From NCBI GenBank assembly GCA_002314725.1, contig DCGV01000099.1, positions 1 to 45,680 of the forward strand: a stretch of DNA of 45,680 bases, written 5' to 3'. The stretch comes from Bacteroidales bacterium UBA1769 (GTDB lineage Bacteria; Bacteroidota; Bacteroidia; Bacteroidales; UBA932). The notes under the pieces were generated by a model. It had not been told where the DNA came from, did not search any database, and was given only the letters and a program-made list of their open reading frames with translations. This document shows, piece by piece, positions 1-9,217 of the stretch. Both the position numbers and the translations under genes were made by a program. The stretch's first letter is position 1. Every line of letters starts with the position of its first letter.

Positions 1-81
1 TTAGTTACTTGCGAAACTTGAGTTAGTAATCATTTTACCATTGAACATTGCTATCTCACAAACGCCTTGTTGATAACTTTG

Positions 82-116
82 TGTAAAAAAATGTAAGTAT
101 TTGTAATAAAATGGAA
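82..116 (+). promoter_or_regulatory. Candidate MraZ operator: four pentamer boxes at 10-bp period
   Basis: The pentamer TGTAA occurs at 82-86, 92-96 and 102-106, and a one-mismatch copy TGGAA follows at 112-116. Each is separated by exactly five bases, so the boxes lie on one face of the helix. Known E. coli MraZ sites are TGGGN boxes with five-base spacers upstream of mraZ, so the architecture is the same although the box sequence differs. The third box overlaps the putative -33 element, which would suit autorepression. That MraZ binds here is inferred. Confidence 0.6.
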
Positions 117-133
117 AAATTTATTTACTTTTG
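100..133 (+). promoter_or_regulatory. Bacteroidota-type promoter of the dcw cluster
   Basis: A -33 element TTTG lies at 100-103 and a -7 element TACTTTTG (consensus TAnnTTTG) at 126-133, with a 22-base spacer, slightly longer than usual. Transcription should start near 137, giving a leader of about 42 bases. That leader is rich in CA repeats and has no Shine-Dalgarno sequence before the mraZ start at 179. Confidence 0.7.
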
Positions 134-178
134 TATTCACACACACAACACACATATAAATAACACACATCACACACA

Positions 179-625
179 ATGATAAGATTTGTTGGTGAAT
201 ACAAAGCTAAACTGGATGACAGAGGGAGGTTAATCCTCCCATCTGCATTCAAATCTCTTGTCAGCGAACAGGAGGACAAACGCTTTGTCGTCAAGAAATC
301 ACTATTCTCCAACTGCCTTGAGATGTACACATTCTCAGAGTGGGAACAACGAAGTGAAGAGGTTAGATCACGTCTGAATTTCTTCAATCCGGATCACGCC
401 AGATTCTGGAGGGAATTCATGCGAAATACAGCCGAAGTCGAGCCAGATGCAAAACTCGGACGTATCCTCATTCCTGCCGATCTTCTCAATGGCATTGGTG
501 TAGAAAAAGATGTAGTCTTCTTCGGTAGTAACCATATGATAGAAATATGGTCAAAGGAGTCATTTGAAGCCACTTCGATGCCGAATGACGAATATGTCAA
601 TCTAGCTCAATCAATACTGGGTTAA
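179..625 (+). CDS. mraZ: MraZ, transcriptional regulator of the dcw cluster
   Basis: MraZ is a DNA-binding protein made of two SpoVT/AbrB-like half domains that assembles into rings and represses its own operon. Both half-domain signatures are visible: DDRGRLILP near residues 13-21 and DAKLGRILIP near 89-98. The length (148 aa) is normal for the family. It is the first gene of the division cluster and lies just downstream of a promoter and a 10-bp-period box array, as expected for an autoregulator. The ATG at 179 follows a CA-rich leader without a Shine-Dalgarno sequence. The stop codon overlaps the strong ribosome-binding site of rsmH. Confidence 0.95.
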   Translation: MIRFVGEYKAKLDDRGRLILPSAFKSLVSEQEDKRFVVKKSLFSNCLEMYTFSEWEQRSEEVRSRLNFFNPDHARFWREFMRNTAEVEPDAKLGRILIPADLLNGIGVEKDVVFFGSNHMIEIWSKESFEATSMPNDEYVNLAQSILG

Positions 626-632
626 AGGAGGA
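626..632 (+). promoter_or_regulatory. Strong Shine-Dalgarno sequence for rsmH
   Basis: AGGAGGA ends six bases before the rsmH ATG at 639 and begins inside the mraZ stop codon region. Such a full anti-SD match is unusual among the genes in this window, which mostly have A-rich upstream regions. It fixes the rsmH start. Confidence 0.75.
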
Positions 633-638
633 TTCAAT

Positions 639-1541
639 ATGTCTACTTATCACACTCCCGTTCTTCTTGATGAAAGTGTGTCGGCGTTAGCTATTAAACC
701 TGATGGAGTTTATGTTGATGCGACATTCGGCGGTGGCGGACATAGTAGAGAAATATTGAAACAATTGGGGCCGAAGGGGGTCCTAATTGCTTTTGATAAG
801 GATACCGATGCACTGGAAAACGCACCTGATGACACTCGACTTATTCTGGTCCACAACAATTTTAGGTTCATCCACAATTTTGTTCGCTTCCACGGTTTCT
901 CAGGCGTTGACGGAATCCTCGCTGATTTGGGCGTATCTTCTCATCAATTCGACACTGGCGAACGTGGGTTTTCGTTTAGATTCGATGCCCCACTTGATAT
1001 GAGAATGAACAGATTGGCTGCAAAAGATGCGAAAGAGGTTGTGAATAGTTATAGTGAAGAGGATCTTGAGAGGATCTTCAGAATTTATGGAGAGGTCGAG
1101 AGTAGCAAAAGAGTGGCTTCACTTATTTGTGAAGCCAGAAGGGTCTCTCCTATTGAAACAACGGATGAATTAGGCAGGGCAATTGAAAAGATCCTGCCTA
1201 AGTTCTCCGAACATAAATTTTTGGCAAAGATCTATCAGGCCCTACGGATTGAAGTAAATGGAGAGATGAACGATCTTGAAAAATTCTTCGAAGGATCAAT
1301 AAAGGCTCTAAAAAGTGGCGGCATTATGAGTGTAATTACTTATCACTCCCTTGAAGATCGGATTGTCAAAAATTTCTTTAAGTCCGGAACTATATCCGGA
1401 GAGATTGAGAAAGATTTGATGGGCCGTGGACAATCTCCTTTTATTATTGAGAACAAGAAACCTATCCTTCCGGAGGAGTCCGAGATAAGTAACAACACAC
1501 GTGCACGCAGTGCAAAATTAAGAGTGGCTAGAAAGAGATGA
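639..1541 (+). CDS. rsmH: 16S rRNA (cytosine(1402)-N(4))-methyltransferase RsmH (MraW)
   Basis: RsmH uses S-adenosylmethionine to methylate N4 of C1402 in the decoding centre of 16S rRNA; it acts in the cytoplasm. The glycine-rich SAM-binding loop TFGGGGHS is at residues 29-36, and the N-terminal HTPVLLDE and the C-terminal TYHSLEDR segment are typical of the family. At 300 aa it has standard length. It sits in the usual second place of the dcw cluster and overlaps the following ftsL-like gene by four bases (ATGA), which suggests translational coupling. Confidence 0.96.
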   Translation: MSTYHTPVLLDESVSALAIKPDGVYVDATFGGGGHSREILKQLGPKGVLIAFDKDTDALENAPDDTRLILVHNNFRFIHNFVRFHGFSGVDGILADLGVSSHQFDTGERGFSFRFDAPLDMRMNRLAAKDAKEVVNSYSEEDLERIFRIYGEVESSKRVASLICEARRVSPIETTDELGRAIEKILPKFSEHKFLAKIYQALRIEVNGEMNDLEKFFEGSIKALKSGGIMSVITYHSLEDRIVKNFFKSGTISGEIEKDLMGRGQSPFIIENKKPILPEESEISNNTRARSAKLRVARKR

Positions 1542-1876
1542 GTTTCAAAAGCAAAATAAATAGAATTGGACGCAAAATCGTCGATTTCCTCAGCGGAGAG
1601 GTTATTATTTCTTGGGGATGGGATAGACATATCGGCTTTATCGTTACATTATTTGCTTTGGTAGTCGCTTCAATTGCATGGAGTCTGATGGTTGAAACCA
1701 GGTTGGTTGTAACTCAAAAAAACGAACAAATACTGCAAGAGTTAGAGATAAGTTATCATCAATTGACAATTGACCTTATCGGAATGGATAAAAGGACCAA
1801 GGTTGAGAATATGTTGAAAGAGTCAGGGTCCACATTGGTAGCCCCTGTCGATCCTCCACAAAGGGTAAAACTATGA
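1538..1876 (+). CDS. ftsL: FtsL-like divisome protein (Bacteroidota type)
   Basis: This is a short bitopic membrane protein of 112 aa. It has a basic, tryptophan-containing cytoplasmic N-terminus, one transmembrane helix at about residues 32-51, and a periplasmic segment at about 55-85 likely to form a coiled coil. This topology and its place between rsmH and the class B PBP identify it as the FtsL equivalent, which in other bacteria joins FtsB and FtsQ to activate FtsW-FtsI. Sequence similarity to FtsL is weak, so the call rests mainly on position and topology. Both ends overlap neighbouring genes in ATGA junctions. Confidence 0.82.
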   Translation: MSFKSKINRIGRKIVDFLSGEVIISWGWDRHIGFIVTLFALVVASIAWSLMVETRLVVTQKNEQILQELEISYHQLTIDLIGMDKRTKVENMLKESGSTLVAPVDPPQRVKL

Positions 1877-3870
1877 AAGCAAATCTAAATAGAGTCGGCA
1901 TAGCATATTTTTGCTTCTTAGCATGCGCGTTATTGGCAATATGGCGCATAGTGGATCTACAATTCATTCACAAACCGGACATAGAATACAGCAGAAGTAC
2001 AACACGTGATGACGTATTGGAGAGCAACCGTGGTAGCATCCTTGCAGATGACGGCAGATATCTTGCTTTCTCAATTCCAGAATATACCATCTGTATAGAC
2101 TGCATGCAGGCAGACAGTGCTCTCTTTTACTCGAATGTTGATGCATTAGGAGAGAAATTAAGTGAATTCTACAAAGACAAATCAGCGAAACAATATGTAA
2201 GTGCCTTGCGCGAGAGAAGAAGCAGCGGACGGCACTATTATGTAATCAATAAACAATTGCTGACTTATCAGCAGATGAAAGAGGTTTCATCCTTCCCTAT
2301 TCTTGAGAAGGGAAACAGAGGAGGCGGTTTAATCATTGAAAAGCAGGACCATAGGGAGTATCCTTATGGCTCTTTGGCATATAGGGTATTGGGACAATTG
2401 AAAAACAATCAGGCAGAAGAGAGCCTTGTCGGTATAGAGGGAAAATACGACACCCTTCTTCGTGGTACAGACGGGGTGCAGCCAATGAAATTGACGGAAC
2501 ATAACGAATGGATCCCAGATACAGATAAGGATATCACCGAACCTATTGACGGGATCGATATCCAAACGACTATTGATATAGACATCCAAGACATAACTGA
2601 AAGAGCTTTAAGGAAAAGATTGAATGAGACAGATCTGTTGTATGCAGGATGTGCAATAGTGATGGATGTGGCGACAGGTGAGATAAAGGCTATGTCAAAT
2701 TTACGAAAAGAATCAGATGGGTCATTCACAGAGACTTACAACTACGCTATCGGTCAAACAGGTGAACCTGGTTCCGTTTTTAAAATTGCGACTTTGACAG
2801 TCTTGCTCGAGGACGGGAAAGTTGATCTTGACACTGAAATAGACGCTGTAGTCAATTGGACTTTCCATGGCAAAGCACTTCCAGCAGATACATATCTACG
2901 TAATTATAAAACAATTACAGTACAACGTGGATTGGAAATATCTTCAAACAATGTATTCAGGATGTTGGCGGGTCTCAATTATGATCATAACCCACAGGAG
3001 TTCCTGGACAAAATTTCCAATCTCCATTATGCTGATAATTTCGATTTTGATATTGTCGGCCTTGGCCAAGCAAGAATCAAGTCAACAACAGATAAAAGTT
3101 GGAGTATTACAGACTTACCTCAAACAGGTATGGGATATGCCGTAAATGTTACCCCTTTACATACAGTCACATATTACAACGCCATTGCCAATGGCGGAGT
3201 AATGGTTAAGCCAAGATTGGTGAAGAACTACCAGAAAAATGGAGTCATCCTACAGGAATTCGGGCCTGTTGAGATTGCAAAAGTTTGTTCCGACGAGACT
3301 GTAGCCAAGCTTCATAAAGCCCTTAGAGGCGTAGTGACTGATGGAACCGGTGAGAGTGTATTCAAGAATTGCAAGTTCGAGGTAGCTGGTAAAACAGGCA
3401 CTGCACGAGTAGTCATTCCTGGAGCCGGTTATATTGACAAAGAGGGTCGTCACCAACACCAGGCAACTTTTGTTGGTTTCTTCCCATATGAAAATCCTCG
3501 TTATACAGCGATTGCAGTCGTCTATTCTGTACCAACAACTCAGAATCTTTATGGAGGAACATGGGCAGGCCCTATCGTAGAAGAGATTGCCGATCAGATT
3601 TACGCCAATTCACCTGAATATGCAAAGGAATTGACAGCGAGAGGCGAACTGCCTAAATATGAGCTAAGTATAAACAGCGCCATCAATGATACAATCACCG
3701 GAACGCCAAATGTAATTGGTCTGGGTTTGAGGGAAGGATTAAATTACTTGGAGAGTATAGGTTATGAAGTAACATTTTCTGGAGCAGGTAAGATTGTATC
3801 CCAAAATCCAGAACCCGGCGCTATTTCAACGAAGAAAGAGATAACAATATATTTATCGGAGAATAAATAA
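1873..3870 (+). CDS. ftsI: Division-specific class B penicillin-binding protein (FtsI/PBP3), PASTA-tailed
   Basis: FtsI is the septal peptidoglycan transpeptidase that works with FtsW. One N-terminal transmembrane helix lies at about residues 9-28, followed by a PBP dimerisation region. The transpeptidase domain shows the SxxK motif SVFK with nucleophile Ser301, the SSN motif at 357-359 and KTG at 507-509. A C-terminal PASTA domain covers about 610-665, starting PNVIGLGL. It overlaps the ftsL-like stop by four bases, and murE starts directly after its stop codon. The single PASTA module is common in Bacteroidota FtsI but absent from E. coli FtsI. Confidence 0.95.
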   Translation: MKANLNRVGIAYFCFLACALLAIWRIVDLQFIHKPDIEYSRSTTRDDVLESNRGSILADDGRYLAFSIPEYTICIDCMQADSALFYSNVDALGEKLSEFYKDKSAKQYVSALRERRSSGRHYYVINKQLLTYQQMKEVSSFPILEKGNRGGGLIIEKQDHREYPYGSLAYRVLGQLKNNQAEESLVGIEGKYDTLLRGTDGVQPMKLTEHNEWIPDTDKDITEPIDGIDIQTTIDIDIQDITERALRKRLNETDLLYAGCAIVMDVATGEIKAMSNLRKESDGSFTETYNYAIGQTGEPGSVFKIATLTVLLEDGKVDLDTEIDAVVNWTFHGKALPADTYLRNYKTITVQRGLEISSNNVFRMLAGLNYDHNPQEFLDKISNLHYADNFDFDIVGLGQARIKSTTDKSWSITDLPQTGMGYAVNVTPLHTVTYYNAIANGGVMVKPRLVKNYQKNGVILQEFGPVEIAKVCSDETVAKLHKALRGVVTDGTGESVFKNCKFEVAGKTGTARVVIPGAGYIDKEGRHQHQATFVGFFPYENPRYTAIAVVYSVPTTQNLYGGTWAGPIVEEIADQIYANSPEYAKELTARGELPKYELSINSAINDTITGTPNVIGLGLREGLNYLESIGYEVTFSGAGKIVSQNPEPGAISTKKEITIYLSENK

Positions 3871-5322
3871 ATGAAACTGAATAACTTATTAAACGGTATC
3901 AAAACATTATCCATTTGCGGAGATGCAAATGGAGATGTAACTGCTTTATCTTTTGATTCAAGAACCGTTTTTAACGGGTCAATGTTTATTGCAGTGGATG
4001 GAAATAGCTCTGATGGTCATCAATATATTTCAAAGGCCATTGAAAATGGGGCAAAGTATATCGTTTATCAAAATGGCGATTGCCGATTCGACGGAGTTAC
4101 AACAATCAAAGTTGAAAATTCCAGAAGGGTCCTGGCTATGCTTGCAGATAATTTTTATGACCACCCATCATCAAAACTGAATCTTGTAGGTATTACTGGA
4201 ACCAATGGCAAAACCACAACAGTTACACTTCTATACCAATTATTCCACTCACTTGGTTATGCTTGCGGTTTATTGTCGACTATAGCAAATTATATTGATG
4301 GTAAAAAGATTGATACAGACCACACAACTCCGGATCCAATAGCAATCAATGCACTTTTGGCCGAGATGGTAGATAAGGGTTGTGAATACTGTTTTATGGA
4401 GGTCAGTTCGCACTCCTTGGATCAGGACCGTGTTTATGGTTTGAACTATAAAGTAGCTATCTTCTCTAATCTCACCCATGACCATCTTGATTATCATAAG
4501 ACATTTGCTGAGTATTTAAGATGCAAGAAGATCTTTTTCGACAATTTGGATGAGAATGCCTGCGCTCTTGTCAATATCGATGACAAGAATGGTGAAATCA
4601 TGCTTCAGAATACTAAGGCTCATCAATACAGATATTCAAGTCGGACTCTGGCAGATTTCCACTGCAAGATAATAGAACAGAGTTTGGATGGTATGTTATT
4701 GGAAATCGACGGCACTCAATTCTGGAGCAAGTTCATAGGTGGTCACAATGCGTACAATCTACTTGCTGTATATGGGACAGCCGTTCTTCTGGGAGCTGAC
4801 AAAAGTGATGTCATCGTAAAGATGAGTGCACTCGGCAGTGTATCAGGACGTTTGGAATATATTCGTGGAGGAAGGGATATTACCGCTGTAGTGGATTATG
4901 CTCACACTCCTGACGCATTGCAGAATGCATTAAAAACCCTTCATGAAGCAGGAAAGGATAGAGAACTGATTTGCGTATTCGGTTGTGGTGGTGACAGAGA
5001 TAAAACGAAACGTCCAGAGATGGGAGAAATAGCAGCCAAAATGGCAAACAGGGTAATCGTCACCTCAGACAATCCACGTACTGAGGATCCTGAAACAATA
5101 ATTGCTGACATCAAAGCAGGCATGGACCTGAAAGCGCGAGCAAAATCACTCTTCATAACTGATAGGAAAGAGGCTATTCGCACAGCAATCGCATTGGCTA
5201 ACGAAGGAGCTATAATCCTCGTAGCTGGAAAGGGTCATGAAGATTACCAGATAATTGGCAAAATAAAACATCACTTTGATGACAAAGAGGTCATCCGTGA
5301 GGCATTTGAAGAGATACAATAA
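3871..5322 (+). CDS. murE: UDP-MurNAc-L-Ala-D-Glu:meso-diaminopimelate ligase MurE
   Basis: MurE adds the third stem residue to the peptidoglycan precursor in the cytoplasm. The ATP-binding loop GTNGKTTT is at residues 110-117. The motif DNPR at 400-403 is the signature for meso-diaminopimelate rather than lysine, so the organism should have DAP-type peptidoglycan. RCKK at 217-220 probably contains the carbamylated lysine. The length of 483 aa is typical. The ATG directly follows the ftsI stop codon. No murF follows it, as in other Bacteroidota dcw clusters. Confidence 0.96.
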   Translation: MKLNNLLNGIKTLSICGDANGDVTALSFDSRTVFNGSMFIAVDGNSSDGHQYISKAIENGAKYIVYQNGDCRFDGVTTIKVENSRRVLAMLADNFYDHPSSKLNLVGITGTNGKTTTVTLLYQLFHSLGYACGLLSTIANYIDGKKIDTDHTTPDPIAINALLAEMVDKGCEYCFMEVSSHSLDQDRVYGLNYKVAIFSNLTHDHLDYHKTFAEYLRCKKIFFDNLDENACALVNIDDKNGEIMLQNTKAHQYRYSSRTLADFHCKIIEQSLDGMLLEIDGTQFWSKFIGGHNAYNLLAVYGTAVLLGADKSDVIVKMSALGSVSGRLEYIRGGRDITAVVDYAHTPDALQNALKTLHEAGKDRELICVFGCGGDRDKTKRPEMGEIAAKMANRVIVTSDNPRTEDPETIIADIKAGMDLKARAKSLFITDRKEAIRTAIALANEGAIILVAGKGHEDYQIIGKIKHHFDDKEVIREAFEEIQ

Positions 5323-5339
5323 GAATTACTAATAGAACC

Positions 5340-6602
5340 ATGTTATATAGTTTATTTAAATATTTGACAAGTATTGGGATTGATTTCCCTGGTCTTGGTT
5401 TGATGCAATATATCACATTCAGATCAATATGCGGAAGTATTGTAGCGATCTTATGTGCCATCATAATAGGTAATAAAATAATTCAGACTCTTCAGAAGAA
5501 ACAAATTGGAGAGACGATACGTGATTTGGGCCTGGAAGGTCAAATGCAGAAGAAGGGAACTCCGACTATGGGAGGCATCATAATCTTAATCTCTGTACTG
5601 ATTCCTATCCTTCTATTTGGAGACCTATCCAATCCAAATATCATCCTTCTTATCGTAACAACGATTTGGTTGGGTTTCTTGGGATTCGCAGATGACTATA
5701 TTAAAGTATTCAAGAAGAACAAAGATGGGATGAAACCCATATACAAAATCGTAGGTCAAGTGGGATTAGGTCTGGTAGTAGGTCTTACCATCTGTTTCAA
5801 CCCTGAATTGGGATTCAGAGAGCATGGTACCAAACAACAGTCACAGATAGAATCAATAGAAAAAACCAATGATTTAAATCTTGACAATAACAGTATCAAG
5901 ACAACAATCCCTTTTGTAAAGAATAATGAGTTCGATTATAAATGGCTCTCTCCTTTCAAGGGACAATTTGGGGATATATTCAGTTGGTTACTATATATAG
6001 CAGTGATCATCTTCATTATTACAGCTTGTTCCAACGGATCCAATCTGACAGATGGAATGGATGGATTGAATACAGGTGTTACGGCCATAGTTGGTGTCGT
6101 ACTGGGTATTCTGGCATATCTGTCAGGCCACGTGGGCATGTCCGAATATCTTAATATAATGTATATCCCAAGCAGTGCTGAGATGACAGTATTCGCGTTT
6201 GTGTTGATTGGTGCTTTGTTAGGTTTTTTATGGTACAATACCTATCCGGCACAAGTATTTATGGGCGATACAGGAAGCCTTGCATTGGGAGGCATTATTG
6301 GCGTTTTCGCTATCCTTATCAGAAAAGAGTTATTGTTACCTATCCTGTGTGGTGTTTACCTTGTTGAGAGCCTGTCAGTAATACTACAGAGATATTATTT
6401 CAAATATACCAAGAAGAGATATGGAGAAGGTAGAAGAATTTTCAAGATGGCTCCTCTACATCATCATTTCCAGAAGGAGGGTATAGTTGCATTAATAAAG
6501 AAACCTTACCGGGCATTGCCGGAGGCAAAGATTGTTACAAGATTTTGGATTGTATCAGCGCTTTTGGCAGTACTTACTATCATAACATTAAAAATCAGAT
6601 AA
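5340..6602 (+). CDS. mraY: Phospho-N-acetylmuramoyl-pentapeptide transferase MraY
   Basis: MraY transfers phospho-MurNAc-pentapeptide to undecaprenyl phosphate, making lipid I at the inner membrane. Visible signatures are the catalytic DD pair in GFADDY (Asp118, Asp119), NLTDGMDGL at 235-243, and PLHHHF near the C-terminus. At 420 aa it is longer than the roughly 360 aa of E. coli MraY. The excess is an acidic, polar insertion at about residues 160-212, predicted to lie outside the membrane, as is usual in Bacteroidota. Its stop is separated from the murD ATG by two bases. Confidence 0.96.
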   Translation: MLYSLFKYLTSIGIDFPGLGLMQYITFRSICGSIVAILCAIIIGNKIIQTLQKKQIGETIRDLGLEGQMQKKGTPTMGGIIILISVLIPILLFGDLSNPNIILLIVTTIWLGFLGFADDYIKVFKKNKDGMKPIYKIVGQVGLGLVVGLTICFNPELGFREHGTKQQSQIESIEKTNDLNLDNNSIKTTIPFVKNNEFDYKWLSPFKGQFGDIFSWLLYIAVIIFIITACSNGSNLTDGMDGLNTGVTAIVGVVLGILAYLSGHVGMSEYLNIMYIPSSAEMTVFAFVLIGALLGFLWYNTYPAQVFMGDTGSLALGGIIGVFAILIRKELLLPILCGVYLVESLSVILQRYYFKYTKKRYGEGRRIFKMAPLHHHFQKEGIVALIKKPYRALPEAKIVTRFWIVSALLAVLTIITLKIR

Positions 6603-6604
6603 CA

Positions 6605-7939
6605 ATGAAACGAATTGTTGTATTGGGTGGTGCAGAAAGTGGCGTTGGTTCAGCCATTCTTGCAAAGGTTAAAAATTTTGATGTTTTCCTTTCCGATAGT
6701 GGGAAGATAGCCGACAAATACAAAGAGATGTTGGTATCATATGAGATTCCATTTGAAGAGGGCGGTCATAGTGTGGAAAAGATATTGAATGCCAATGAGG
6801 TTATCAAGAGTCCAGGTATTCCTGAAACAGTCCCATTGGTTAGGGATATCTATGCTCACAATATTCCGGTCATTTCTGAGATTGAGTTTGCAGGACGATA
6901 TGACTCTGCAAAGAAGATTTGTATAACTGGAAGTAATGGAAAGACAACTACTACAACTCTAATTTATGAATTATTGAAGAACGCAGGGTTGAATGTTGGC
7001 CTTGGTGGCAATATCGGTCAAAGTTATGCATATCAGGTTGCCACTCAAAAACACGATATATATGTACTTGAATTGAGTAGTTTCCAATTGGATGGCATGT
7101 ATGAGTTCAAAGCAGATATAGCTGTTTTAATGAATATCACCCCTGACCATCTGGACAGATATGACCATAAGTTCCAGAACTACATCAATGCCAAGTTCAG
7201 AATCACTCAGAATATGAAACCTGAAGATTGTTTCATATTCTGTTCAGACGACGATGTCACTGTTGCTAATCTGAATAAAATAGTCATTCAAGCCAAAAAA
7301 TTGCCATTCTCACAGAAGAATAAGGTCGAACAAGGCGCCTATCTTGACAAGGACATAATGCGTGTCAAATATGGTGAGAGTGATTACGAGATGCCAATCG
7401 AACAGATCAGCATCAAAGGCATGCACAATGTTTACAACTCTATGGCAGCGGCAATTACAGCAAAAGTGATGAATATCACCAATGCCAAGATCCGCGAGAC
7501 TCTGATGCAGTTCGAAGGAGTTGAACATAGAATGGAAAAAGTGTTGTCGGTTGGAGGTGTAATGTATATTAACGACTCTAAAGCTACCAATGTAAACTCC
7601 ACATGGTATGCACTGGAGAGTATGAAGACACCGACTGTCCTGATTCTTGGTGGAACCGATAAGGGTAATGATTACGGTCCTATTAAAGATCTTGTCAAGG
7701 AGAAGGTTAAGGCGATAGTATGTATGGGTGTGGACAATAAGAAAATTCATGAATCATTCGAAGGGATTGTACCTATTGTAGCAGATACTTTATCAGCAAA
7801 AGAGGCAGTGAAAAAGTGTGCAGAAGTTGCTGAAGATGGAGATACTGTTCTACTTTCACCTTGTTGTGCAAGTTTTGATTTATTTAAGAATTATGAAGAT
7901 AGAGGCCGTCAATTCAAAGAGGCGGTTAGAGAACTATAG
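6605..7939 (+). CDS. murD: UDP-N-acetylmuramoylalanine-D-glutamate ligase MurD
   Basis: MurD adds D-glutamate to UDP-MurNAc-L-Ala in the cytoplasm. The N-terminal Rossmann segment begins MKRIVVLGGAESG and the ATP loop GSNGKTTT is at residues 109-116. The ATG at 6605 is chosen because it begins exactly at the conserved first strand. An upstream in-frame start at 6545 would overlap mraY by 58 bases and add 20 residues that do not look like MurD. The resulting 444 aa is the usual length. Confidence 0.95.
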   Translation: MKRIVVLGGAESGVGSAILAKVKNFDVFLSDSGKIADKYKEMLVSYEIPFEEGGHSVEKILNANEVIKSPGIPETVPLVRDIYAHNIPVISEIEFAGRYDSAKKICITGSNGKTTTTTLIYELLKNAGLNVGLGGNIGQSYAYQVATQKHDIYVLELSSFQLDGMYEFKADIAVLMNITPDHLDRYDHKFQNYINAKFRITQNMKPEDCFIFCSDDDVTVANLNKIVIQAKKLPFSQKNKVEQGAYLDKDIMRVKYGESDYEMPIEQISIKGMHNVYNSMAAAITAKVMNITNAKIRETLMQFEGVEHRMEKVLSVGGVMYINDSKATNVNSTWYALESMKTPTVLILGGTDKGNDYGPIKDLVKEKVKAIVCMGVDNKKIHESFEGIVPIVADTLSAKEAVKKCAEVAEDGDTVLLSPCCASFDLFKNYEDRGRQFKEAVREL

Positions 7940-7945
7940 TCAAAT

Positions 7946-9217
7946 ATGAGGAAGTGGTCGATACTGAAAGGAGATAAAATAATCTGGATCATCATTCTTT
8001 TCCTGTCGATGATCTCGATTGTTGCCGTATTTTCATCCAGCACTATTCTGGCTAACAGAAGAGGCATTGACTACAGCAAGATCAATCTGTTCACTGAGCA
8101 ATTGAGATCTGTTCTGTTAGGATTTGTTGCACTCTTCGCTTGTTATTTGGTTCCATTGAAATGGTATCGAAACATGTCATTCTTTGTATTTGGGGGAACG
8201 ACACTTATGTTATTGATTGTCCTTGTCCAGACTATTGCCGGCAAAGGTGCCATAAACGACGCCAATCGTGGGTTACATATCTTTGGAAAGACAATTCAAG
8301 TATTTGAGTTCGCTAAAGTAGGATTGATAATGTATCTTTCCAGAGCTCTTGAGTTATGGGAGGGTAAACTAAATACTTTCAAGGATTATTGCTTAAAACT
8401 TCTATTACCTATTGCGATCACCTGCATTTTGATTATTCCAAACAGTTTCTCATCAGCAATACTATTTGGATTTATAAGCTTATTGATTATGCTCTTCATG
8501 AAAGTGAAGATGAAATACTTAGTGTTTACACTGTTAATAGCTGGTGGTATTGGAGCAATGGGATTTGGAATATACAGCATCAATCCTGAAAAGATGAGTA
8601 AAGTCCCACTATTCAACAGATTCGGCACCGTTATGGCCCGTATTGACCGTTGGAGTGGTAGTGATAGCGAAGTAGATGAAAATGGCGTTTTGGTTGACCA
8701 CGTTCTATCACAGAGCGAAAAAGATGAATTACGTCAATCAGAAAATGCTAAAATTGCCATATCACAGGGAGGAATCATTGGAAAAGGACCTGGCAAAAGC
8801 ACTCAAAGATATTCACTTTCGTTGGCTTTCTCTGACTTCATATTTGCATTTATCGTAGAGGAGTATGGCTTATTGGGAGGGATATTTGTTATTATGCTCT
8901 ATCTGATACTGATGTTCAGATGTGTAATGATTGCTGTGAGATGCAACACACCTTTCTCCAGCACTATCGTATTGGGATTGGCATTTCTCATCGGCACTCA
9001 GGCATTTTTACATATATTTGTAAATACAGGTATCTTCCCTGTAACCGGTCACACGCTACCTCTGATAAGCCACGGAGGAACTGCATATATGGTGTTGAGC
9101 GCTGCATTTGGCATTATACTTTCTATTTCCAAACAATTGGATAAACAAGATGCCAGATTAAAGGCTGAAAGAGAGGCTGCAACTATTGAAGATGAAAAAG
9201 GAATTGATTATGAATAA
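7946..9217 (+). CDS. ftsW: Division-specific SEDS glycosyltransferase FtsW
   Basis: FtsW polymerises lipid II at the septum together with FtsI. The protein is strongly hydrophobic, with about ten transmembrane helices, and carries the SEDS-family segment NTGIFPVTGHTLPLISHGG near the C-terminus, followed by a charged cytoplasmic tail. A large extracytoplasmic loop lies at about residues 215-275. It starts six bases after murD and its end overlaps the murG start by eight bases. A RodA identity is unlikely given the position in the dcw cluster. Confidence 0.94.
   Translation: MRKWSILKGDKIIWIIILFLSMISIVAVFSSSTILANRRGIDYSKINLFTEQLRSVLLGFVALFACYLVPLKWYRNMSFFVFGGTTLMLLIVLVQTIAGKGAINDANRGLHIFGKTIQVFEFAKVGLIMYLSRALELWEGKLNTFKDYCLKLLLPIAITCILIIPNSFSSAILFGFISLLIMLFMKVKMKYLVFTLLIAGGIGAMGFGIYSINPEKMSKVPLFNRFGTVMARIDRWSGSDSEVDENGVLVDHVLSQSEKDELRQSENAKIAISQGGIIGKGPGKSTQRYSLSLAFSDFIFAFIVEEYGLLGGIFVIMLYLILMFRCVMIAVRCNTPFSSTIVLGLAFLIGTQAFLHIFVNTGIFPVTGHTLPLISHGGTAYMVLSAAFGIILSISKQLDKQDARLKAEREAATIEDEKGIDYE

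Noticed and set aside
1..60. Possible 3' end of a minus-strand gene at the left edge
   Set aside because: A stop codon in frame at 1-3 is followed by only short, unconvincing coding sequence, so the region is treated as intergenic.
136..178. CA repeats before mraZ as a CRISPR or microsatellite array
   Set aside because: The units are short, irregular and without spacers; a low-complexity leader is the simpler reading.
6545..6604. Upstream start for murD inside mraY
   Set aside because: The added 20 residues do not resemble MurD, and the ATG at 6605 begins at the conserved first strand.
7310..7750. 146-codon open frame on the minus strand inside murD
   Set aside because: It lies fully antisense to a complete, well-conserved gene, and its translation is rich in His, Cys and Tyr with no family resemblance.
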